Shown here in pieces: positions 58,290-64,000 of a stretch of DNA of 64,000 bases. This stretch comes from Archangium violaceum Cb vi76 (GTDB lineage: Bacteria; Myxococcota; Myxococcia; Myxococcales; Myxococcaceae), in assembly GCF_000733295.1 (NCBI RefSeq), contig NZ_JPMI01000233.1, forward strand, positions 186,001 through 250,000. Direction: 5' to 3'. Position numbers and translations under genes: made by a program. The notes under the pieces are model-generated. The model was not told the DNA's origin and ran no database searches. It saw only the letters and a list, made by a program, of their open reading frames with translations. Numbering within the stretch: position 1 is the stretch's first letter; each line of letters starts with the position of its first letter.

Positions 58290-58916
58290 ATGCGTTTCGT
58301 TACTCATTCCGCGGGCATGGCCGTCGTCTGCCTGCTGTCGACTCCTGCCCTCGCCACCAGCACGGGCATCACGGGCCAGTCCGGCAAGGACGGGCTGACT
58401 TGCAACTCCTGCCACTCGGGCGGCACGGCGCCGACGGTCGAGTTCACCGGCCCCACCACGCTCGCGCCGGGCGCCACCGGCCAGTTCAGCTTCATCATCC
58501 GGGGAGGGCCCGCGAAGACGGGTGGCGTGGACCTCGCGGTGAATCAGTCGGACGCCGTCCTCCAGCCGGGCCCGGGGACGAAGAAGCTGGGCGCGGAGCT
58601 CGCCCACTCCGAGCCCAAGGCCTTCACGGGCAACGAGCTCCGCTTCGACTTCTCCCTCGTTGCCCCCGCCCGGGATGTCACCCTCACGATCTTCGGCGCT
58701 GGCAACTCCGCCGATGGGGACCGGGACAGCAGTGGCGACCGTGCCGCGTCCACGCGGTTGCAGGTGGTCGTGGGCAACGGCACGCCCGACCCGACCACGC
58801 CGGATGATGAGCCCGAGGAGGAGCCTCGTGGCGGCTGCTCCACGACGGGGAGCTCGTCCGTGTGGGCCCTCGCGCTGGCCGGGGCCTTCTGGCTTCCGCG
58901 CCGCCGTCGGAGCTGA
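58290..58916 (+). CDS. MYXO-CTERM-anchored protein, MXAN_6652 type
   Basis: It encodes 208 residues. A signal peptide (about 1-21) is followed by STGITGQSGKDGLTCNSCHSGG, with a CNSCH c-haem-type motif, then a Reeler/choice-anchor-like beta domain. The C-terminus has an acidic spacer (TTPDDEPEEEPRGGC), the MYXO-CTERM cysteine, one membrane helix (SSSVWALALAGAFWL) and a basic end (PRRRRS), the signal that sends proteins to the myxobacterial surface. It starts 23 bp after the lipoprotein and shares its Fur-controlled promoter. Confidence 0.88.
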   Translation: MRFVTHSAGMAVVCLLSTPALATSTGITGQSGKDGLTCNSCHSGGTAPTVEFTGPTTLAPGATGQFSFIIRGGPAKTGGVDLAVNQSDAVLQPGPGTKKLGAELAHSEPKAFTGNELRFDFSLVAPARDVTLTIFGAGNSADGDRDSSGDRAASTRLQVVVGNGTPDPTTPDDEPEEEPRGGCSTTGSSSVWALALAGAFWLPRRRRS

Positions 58917-58925
58917 TGGGGTAGG

Positions 58926-58965
58926 GCCCCCGGAGCACCGGGTCTTCGCCGGGTGCTCCGGGGGC
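58926..58965. terminator. Strong bidirectional terminator
   Basis: GCCCCCGGAGCACC (58926-58939) pairs perfectly over 14 bp with GGTGCTCCGGGGGC (58952-58965) around a 12-nt loop. It lies between convergent stops at 58916 and 58986. Confidence 0.75.
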
Positions 58966-58985
58966 GGGTCCTCACGGGCGCGCGC

Positions 58986-60209
58986 TCAGGCTGGCGCCGC
59001 GGTCAGTGCCACGGCGCGCCGGGTGAGCGTCCAGAGGATGAAGAGGGCGCAGCCGGTGACTCCCACGGCGATCCATCCCACGAGACCAAAACCCACCAGC
59101 GCGCCGCCCGGTGCCACCGAGATGAGCAGCCCGCTCGCCCACGCCGCGAGCCCGGAGCCGCCATCGCTCGCGGCCATGTTCACCGCGAGGTAGCGGCCGC
59201 GCAGCGCGGGCGGCACCCGGGAGGCCACCAGGGCCACGGTGGGAATGACCCGGCCCGAGGTCAGGCCCATGAAGAGGACGAACACCCCCGCCACCACCGG
59301 CAGCGGCGAGGCGGACAGGTGCGAGAACACCAGGTACGGCACCGTGGTGCCGACGAGCAGGCCTCCCAGGACCCGCGCCGGGCCGTGGCGGTCCACGAGA
59401 CGGCCGATGCCTCGCGCGCTCAGGAGCGAGGCCATGCCTCCGCACAGGTATATCCAGGACAGGTCCTGCATCCGCAGGCCCAGGTTCCCCACCATGAAGG
59501 GGCTCAGGTAGGGGATGAGCAGGAAGCCGGAGAACACCACGGCGAACGTCAACACCCAGCCCAGCGCCAGTTGGGGAGTCCAGAGGGAAGCGGGCACGGT
59601 GGCACCGGGCGCTTCACGGGTGGAGGACAGGTGGCGATCGATCGTGGGCAGGAGCACGAGCAGCCCCAGCCACGCTCCCGCGGCCAGCGCGCCAATGGCC
59701 CAGAACGGCGAGCGCCATCCCCACAGACTCGCGAGCCACAACCCCGAGGGCACCCCCGCCACCGCGCTCAGCCCGTACGACGCCATCACCGTCCCGATGG
59801 CCCGGCCCCGGCGCTCCACGGGGATGAGGTCCCCGATGATGGCCTGGATGACCGCGCTCATGAGCCCCGCGCAGGCCCCCGCCACCGTCCTCGCGACGAG
59901 CAGTCCGAGGTACCCGTCCGCGGCGCCGCACATCACCGTGGCGGCGATGAAGCCCGCGTACAGCGCCAGCAGCGTGCGCTTGCGGTCGAAGCGATCCAGC
60001 CACAACCCGCCGAACAGCCCCATCACCGCCGAGGCCAGCGTGTACGCCGACACCAGCACCCCGAAGCTCGCCGCCGAGATGCCGAACAGCCGCATGAACT
60101 CCGGCCCCAGCGGCATCACGATCATGAAGTCCATCATGTGGGTGAACTGCACGGCCGCCAGCAGCAAGAGCACCCAGCGCTCTCGCCCCAGGGGAGGGGT
60201 ATCGGTCAT
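58986..60209 (-). CDS. MFS transporter, iron-regulated (siderophore-export type)
   Basis: It encodes 407 residues from the ATG at 60209, which has CCGGAGCGAGTC upstream; an ATG at 60230 lacks a site. Twelve hydrophobic segments are seen, with motif A in GLWLDRFDRKRTLLALY. QFTHMMDFMIVMPLGPEFMRLFGIS is the DHA1 wording shared with siderophore and drug exporters such as MxcK. A Fur-box-like sequence stands 37 bp upstream. It may export a siderophore made elsewhere in the genome. Confidence 0.88.
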   Translation of the reverse strand: MTDTPPLGRERWVLLLLAAVQFTHMMDFMIVMPLGPEFMRLFGISAASFGVLVSAYTLASAVMGLFGGLWLDRFDRKRTLLALYAGFIAATVMCGAADGYLGLLVARTVAGACAGLMSAVIQAIIGDLIPVERRGRAIGTVMASYGLSAVAGVPSGLWLASLWGWRSPFWAIGALAAGAWLGLLVLLPTIDRHLSSTREAPGATVPASLWTPQLALGWVLTFAVVFSGFLLIPYLSPFMVGNLGLRMQDLSWIYLCGGMASLLSARGIGRLVDRHGPARVLGGLLVGTTVPYLVFSHLSASPLPVVAGVFVLFMGLTSGRVIPTVALVASRVPPALRGRYLAVNMAASDGGSGLAAWASGLLISVAPGGALVGFGLVGWIAVGVTGCALFILWTLTRRAVALTAAPA

Positions 60210-60245
60210 GACTCGCTCCGGAAGACTCATCTTCTGAGTTGCTGA

Positions 60246-60266
60246 TGAAAATGAGAATCAAATTCA
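60246..60266 (-). promoter_or_regulatory. Fur-box-like site upstream of MFS gene
   Basis: The segment contains AATGAGAATCAAATT and shares TGAAAATGAGAA with the left arm of the Fur box at 57001-57012. The right half is degenerate. It lies just upstream of the MFS start. Confidence 0.55.
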
Positions 60267-60345
60267 AAAATTTTGGCGCACCCTAGATGGACCGGGCATG
60301 GAGGGCAAGCCCCTGGCCCGGGGGCACTCCGATAGAGTGGGGCGC

Positions 60346-61428
60346 ATGTTTTCTTCTCGTGAGGAAGGGCGTGGCGCGGCCGCGCCGTCAGGACTCGTCT
60401 CGGTGGTCCGGCTCCCGCGGAGCTGGTTCATCCTCTGCACCTCGCGCGAGCTGGGCAGCAAGCCGCTCGCGCGCACGCTGCAGGGCACGCCGCTCGTCCT
60501 CTTCCGAGACGAGGCCGGCAAGCCCGCCGCGCTGGTGGATCGCTGCCCCCACCGCAACGTGCCCCTGTCCCTGGGGAAGGTGGTGGGCGGGCAGCTCCAG
60601 TGCGGCTACCACGGCTGGCGCTTCGACGCCGGGGGCCAGTGCCGCGCCATCCCGGGTCTCATGGGAGAGCCCGGCGCGAAGTCCCGCTGCGCCGCCTCGC
60701 ACGCCACGCGCGAGCAGGACGGCTTCGTCTGGGTGTACTCCACCCCCGGCGTCGAGCCCACGAGCGAGCCCTACCGCTTCCCCCTGCTGGATGCCCACGG
60801 TTACAGCACCGTGCGCCGCCTCCTGCGCGCGAAGGGCTCGCTCCACTCCCTGCTGGAGAACACGCTGGATGTGCCCCACACGTCCTTCCTCCACGGCGGC
60901 CTGTTCCGCACCGAGAAGAAGAAGAATGAAATCGAGGTGGTGGTGCGCCGGGGCGCGGACCGGGTGGAGGCCGAGTACATCGGCGAGCCTCGTCCGGAGG
61001 GCCTCGCCGCGAGGTTGCTCGCGCCGGGGGGCGGCGTGGTGCAGCACTTCGACCGCTTCCTGCTGCCGTCCATCGCCCAGGTGGAGTACCGGCTCGGCGA
61101 CGACAGCCACGTCATCATCACCTCGGCGATGACGCCCGCGGATGACTGGGACACGGTGGTGTACGCCGTCGTCACCTTCCGCATGCCGCTGCCGCACTGG
61201 CTGGTGAAGCCCTTCATCACCCCGGTGGCCCTGCACATCTTCGGGCAGGACGCCCGGATTCTGGAGCGCCAGACGGAGACCATCCGCCGCTTCGGCTCCG
61301 AGACGTTCGCCTCCACCGAGGTGGACGTGCTCGGCCCGCCCATCCTCCGCCTGCTGCGCCAGGCCGAGCGCGAGAAGGTGTCCACCTCGGCCGAGGTGCA
61401 GGAGACGCGGCTGAAGATGCAGGTGTGA
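60346..61428 (+). CDS. Rieske aromatic ring-hydroxylating oxygenase, alpha subunit
   Basis: It encodes 360 residues from the ATG at 60346. The Rieske cluster is CPHRNVPL (Cys67, His69) and CGYHGW (Cys86, His89). The mononuclear iron site is ENTLDVPHTSFLHG (Asp175, His178, His183), the DxxHxxxxH pattern. This is the terminal oxygenase of the PAO/VanA/Kshl-type family that hydroxylates or demethylates aromatic and steroid substrates; a reductase is not encoded nearby. It is divergent from the iron-regulated MFS gene. Confidence 0.88.
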   Translation: MFSSREEGRGAAAPSGLVSVVRLPRSWFILCTSRELGSKPLARTLQGTPLVLFRDEAGKPAALVDRCPHRNVPLSLGKVVGGQLQCGYHGWRFDAGGQCRAIPGLMGEPGAKSRCAASHATREQDGFVWVYSTPGVEPTSEPYRFPLLDAHGYSTVRRLLRAKGSLHSLLENTLDVPHTSFLHGGLFRTEKKKNEIEVVVRRGADRVEAEYIGEPRPEGLAARLLAPGGGVVQHFDRFLLPSIAQVEYRLGDDSHVIITSAMTPADDWDTVVYAVVTFRMPLPHWLVKPFITPVALHIFGQDARILERQTETIRRFGSETFASTEVDVLGPPILRLLRQAEREKVSTSAEVQETRLKMQV

Positions 61429-61550
61429 ACACGGCTCCTGCGTGCCACCGGACATTCCGGGACCTTCCGGGCTGACCGAATTTCCACCAGCACACAGAGC
61501 GCCCGGAGGGGGCATGGCCGGAAGTCGGGGGGAATTGTCACCCTGCGGGC

Positions 61551-62153
61551 ATGTTCCCCACGCTGACCACCGAGAAACTCGTCTTCGCGCAGTCCGTGGA
61601 TGCCCTCTTCGTGCGCGCGCTGGGACCGCACCTCACGCGGGATGGGCGGCGCCGGCTGAAGGACGTGGGGCTGGACTTGAACGAGCCGCTGCGGCCGGCC
61701 TACACGCTGGAGCTGTGGAAGGCCTTCCTGCGGGTGGCGGTGAGCGACGTCTTCCCGGCGGCCCCGCCGCAGGAGGCGTGGTGTGGCCTGGGCGAGCGCT
61801 ACCTGCAGGGCTTCCGGCAGACGGCGCAGGGGCGGGCGAGCATGTCGCTGGTGACGCGGCTGGGGCCGAGGCACACGCTGGAGCGCGTGCCGCACAACGT
61901 GCGGGCGGGCAACAACTTCAACGAGGTGCGGGTGGAGGAGCTGGGCACGCACGCGGCCACGCTGTGGATGAAGGACGTGGCCGCGGACAACCCCTGCTTC
62001 GCCTGTGGCTTCCTCGCCGAGACGCTGCGCGCGGCGGGGGCGGGTGATATCTCCGTGCACCCGGTGGCCTTCGATGGCACGGCGGCCACCTTCCGGCTCG
62101 GCTGGACGCACGCCGCCACCCGGCCGGCCGCGGTGGGGCTGACGCGGCGCTGA
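61551..62153 (+). CDS. DUF2378 (TIGR02265) family protein
   Basis: It encodes 200 residues. The family wording is clear: EKLVFAQSVDALFVRALGPHLT, LRPAYTLELWKAFLRVA, ERYLQGFRQTAQGRA and the C-terminal VHPVAFDGTAATFRLGW. TIGR02265 proteins occur in many copies almost only in myxobacteria; function is unknown. It has no signal or membrane segment. Confidence 0.88.
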   Translation: MFPTLTTEKLVFAQSVDALFVRALGPHLTRDGRRRLKDVGLDLNEPLRPAYTLELWKAFLRVAVSDVFPAAPPQEAWCGLGERYLQGFRQTAQGRASMSLVTRLGPRHTLERVPHNVRAGNNFNEVRVEELGTHAATLWMKDVAADNPCFACGFLAETLRAAGAGDISVHPVAFDGTAATFRLGWTHAATRPAAVGLTRR

Positions 62154-62178
62154 GCGCGTCCGCCCCCGTGGCGCTCAG
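62150..62178. terminator. Hairpin between convergent genes
   Basis: CTGAGCGC (62150-62157) pairs with GCGCTCAG (62171-62178) over 8 bp with a 13-nt loop. It overlaps both stop codons of the flanking convergent genes. Confidence 0.5.
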
Positions 62179-63410
62179 AGGTACGGCGTGGCGCTCACCG
62201 GGTTGCCCAGCGTGCTCTGGAGGTAGCTCTGCGCCGAGCTGCTCACCGTCCACCTCCAGGTCGTCGTGAAGAGTCCATACAGGTTGGCGTTGGCGGCCTG
62301 GCTGGCGGCGATGACGAAGTTGTCCACCGCGTCCTGGGTGGTGGTGGCATTGGGCCGGGCGGCCGCCTTGCGCCACAGCTGGTTGATGAAGGCGGAGCCG
62401 TGCACGCGGTGCAGCCGCAGGACGAAGGACGCGAAGAGGTCCGTGCCCTTCAGGTTGTACGAGTTGGTTGGCGCCGTCCCGGTCTTGAGCGTGTTGCTCC
62501 AGTTGAGGGACGAGTTGTTGCGGTAGGTGTCCACCAACCCCTGGACGGCCGAGCGCATGGTGGAGAAGGACGTCCCGCTGATGGGCGCTCCCTTCGCGCT
62601 CACCGAGGCGTAGTCCATGGCCAGGAAGCGCATCGCCACCGCATACCCCGTGGTGATGGAGCCCGTGTTGTCCGTGCCCTTGTACTCGAGCTTGTCTCCG
62701 TAGAACCAGAAGTTGCGCCCCAGCTCGTAGAAGGGCGTCTGGTCATATTGATCATTGAGCCGGGTGGCGTCGCAGATGGTGGTGAAGGTGGTGTCGCGGA
62801 ACTCCACGCCATTGGAGCCAATGTATCCACAGGCGCTGAAGTTGGAGCCACACGCGCTCAGCGTTCCCGTGGGCAGCGCGGCCAGGACATCCCTCCCCTG
62901 GTAGGTGGTGGGCGTCCAGGCCTGGGGATCCTGGTTGGTGGCGGTCCGGTAGAAGGTGTACCCGGAGTCCATCGCGTCCACGAGCTTCATCACCGTGGCC
63001 GTGGGGCAGGTGCGATTGGCCGTCATCAGCGCGACCTTGGTGCCCCTCCACACGTACTCGGACAGGCTGCTGCCGTTCATGCTGCTATAGGTGGTGCGCA
63101 GCACGCAGTACCAGGAATAGGGGTCCGAGTAGTTGAGATAGTCCGCCGAGTCCCCGTTCGTGTGCTGCTGCCGGCACGCGGCGTTCAGATCCATGGGGTA
63201 GTTCGAGCCATTGAGCCGGCACGTCCAGCCAAAGGCGTTGGACTGCGTCAGCGTCGCGTAGGCGGCGGAGCCGTAGGTCTGCGCGCAATAGGCGTTCAGG
63301 TCGATGCTGGGCAGCGTCATCGCGGAAGCGGCGGCCGGTCCGAACAGGCCCAGCACGGCGAGCGCCGACAGCGCCCCCTTTCGAACGTGTCGATGGAGAC
63401 GGAAGTTCAT
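62175..63410 (-). CDS. Secreted hypothetical protein
   Basis: It encodes 411 residues; CCGGAGAAACAC precedes the ATG at 63410. Residues 1-30 form a signal (ALSALAVLGLFGPAAASA). The N-terminal 90 residues have two similar Cys/Trp segments (LNAYCAQTYGSAAYATLTQ to GWTCRLNG, and LNAACRQQHTNGD to YSWYCVLR), an internal duplication that could be a binding domain. The middle carries TPFYELGRNFWFYGDKLEYKG, positioned like the zinc site of a gluzincin but with no HExxH. Function unknown. Confidence 0.7.
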   Translation of the reverse strand: MNFRLHRHVRKGALSALAVLGLFGPAAASAMTLPSIDLNAYCAQTYGSAAYATLTQSNAFGWTCRLNGSNYPMDLNAACRQQHTNGDSADYLNYSDPYSWYCVLRTTYSSMNGSSLSEYVWRGTKVALMTANRTCPTATVMKLVDAMDSGYTFYRTATNQDPQAWTPTTYQGRDVLAALPTGTLSACGSNFSACGYIGSNGVEFRDTTFTTICDATRLNDQYDQTPFYELGRNFWFYGDKLEYKGTDNTGSITTGYAVAMRFLAMDYASVSAKGAPISGTSFSTMRSAVQGLVDTYRNNSSLNWSNTLKTGTAPTNSYNLKGTDLFASFVLRLHRVHGSAFINQLWRKAAARPNATTTQDAVDNFVIAASQAANANLYGLFTTTWRWTVSSSAQSYLQSTLGNPVSATPYL

Positions 63411-63912
63411 GTGTTTCTCCGGTGTGTCTGGTTCAGGCATGTCGTTTATATCTGGTTTCATCTGGTTTCAATGGATTTCTCGGATGCGTCTGTTGAAAGG
63501 CGATGCCAACCCCAGGCTTCGAATCGAGCCCCTCCGTCCAGGTAAAGCCAATCGCCATGAACCCCCTCGTTCAGGGGGGTGTGGAGGGGGCGGACGCGCG
63601 GTACGGTGCCTCCGCGCGGAGGGCCGCGCCTGGAGGAATGGCTCCTTCTGTCTGCCTTTGCCATGGGCCTTCCGGCCCACGCTCATCGCGTGCCGTCTCT
63701 GTCTGGCTTCTCGCGCGTGCCCGCTGGCCCGGTGTGAGGCGTTGGGATGTTCCGTCCGCCGGGCCGACGCTTCCGGCACCCGGGCGGGGGCGTGTTTCCC
63801 GCCCTCGTCCAGGGATTTCGCTCATCTACGAGAATAAGGGTTTCTCCTGATAGGACGTGTTATGGTGGGGTGCGATTTTTCCACCCCCTGGCGCTGTGAG
63901 GAGGAGTCCCCC
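63411..63912. other. Intergenic region without a recognisable gene
   Basis: A tandem 10-bp repeat (TCTGGTTTCA, twice, 63451-63470) lies upstream of the secreted protein gene. Frames through the rest are Arg/Pro/Ser-rich shadows without ribosome sites. GTGAGGAGGAGT at about 63896-63907 is the ribosome site of the next gene. Confidence 0.5.
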
Positions 63913-64000
63913 ATGTCGCGTGAAGTCATCCGTTCCCGTTGGGCCCTGATGAGTGTGGGGCTGTTGATGGCCTGTGTGGACCCGGAGGCCATGCGGGCGC
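63913..64000 (+). CDS. Start of a lipoprotein gene, truncated by window end
   Basis: Twenty-nine codons are visible. GAGGAGGAGTCCCCC precedes the ATG. The start has basic residues, a hydrophobic stretch (WALMSVGLLMAC) and a lipobox cysteine followed by VDPEAMRA, so it is a lipoprotein. Nothing more can be said. Confidence 0.7.
   Translation, partial: MSREVIRSRWALMSVGLLMACVDPEAMRA

Overview
The window is high-GC DNA (about 70% by eye, strong G/C third-position bias) and looks chromosomal, from a myxobacterium (Myxococcota, probably Cystobacterineae such as Archangium/Cystobacter; genus inferred). Lineage markers seen are a MYXO-CTERM anchored protein with an MXAN_6652-type N-terminus (58290-58916), a TIGR02265/DUF2378 protein (61551-62153), an ELWxxDGT-repeat lipoprotein (39301-40719), a CorE-like cysteine-rich ECF sigma factor (47378-47965) and many small lipoproteins. 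All functions come from reading motifs in the translations; no database search was possible.

Layout. 1-3.2 kb: the 5' part of a carboxypeptidase-regulatory-like repeat protein, then a minus-strand operon (DUF5819, HTTM membrane protein, small secreted peptide) resembling SdpAB-type peptide maturation, closed by a clear terminator. 3.5-6.5 kb: a myxobacterial membrane-anchored protein and a candidate lipoprotein toxin/immunity pair. 6.7-7.2 kb: a decayed c-type cytochrome. 7.4-15.2 kb: a translationally coupled RND efflux operon (adaptor, pump, outer-membrane factor) with its own OmpR-type regulator and HAMP kinase, and a tandem 11-bp-period repeat upstream that could be the regulator's site. 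15.2-22.6 kb: methyltransferase, secreted RNase T2, GH128-like lipoprotein, EEP phosphoesterase, GH19-like endolysin and type-B carboxylesterase, a set consistent with a predatory or scavenging lifestyle. 18.1-18.55 kb holds gene debris and a perfect 27-bp palindrome.

22.6-24.5 kb is a small decayed integrative island: two 24-bp direct repeats resembling a tRNA T-arm, an integrase remnant, and an intact pair that I read as a lipoprotein with a GIY-YIG-like nuclease domain plus an Imm26-like immunity protein. 24.5-28.5 kb: ybbP/ybbA-like ABC genes divergent from tesA, as in E. coli. 28.6-34.2 kb: a TetR regulator with palindromic operators facing an operon of Baeyer-Villiger monooxygenase, SMP-30-like propeller, SDR and Coq4-like protein. 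34.3-43.3 kb: CocE/NonD hydrolase, an unknown protein with a possible papain-like core, a snapalysin-like protease, an orphan MazF, the ELWxxDGT protein, and an MFS exporter divergent from a LysR regulator over a palindrome.

43.5-57 kb: lipoprotein, SthA transhydrogenase, an arginine/aspartate-rich secreted protein, and a metal-homeostasis neighbourhood (CorE-like sigma, copper-type P1B ATPase with YHS and zinc-ribbon-like domains, di-haem peroxidase, Tat-exported metallophosphoesterase, monohaem cytochrome, His-rich outer-membrane protein). A catalytically broken astacin-like protein lies inside it. 57-60.3 kb: two Fur-box-preceded units (lipoprotein propeller plus MYXO-CTERM protein; MFS exporter), reminiscent of siderophore accessory genes. 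60.3-64 kb: a Rieske oxygenase, a DUF2378 protein, an unknown secreted protein, a 500-bp gap and the start of a lipoprotein gene. No rRNA, intact tRNA, CRISPR array or complete insertion sequence was recognised.
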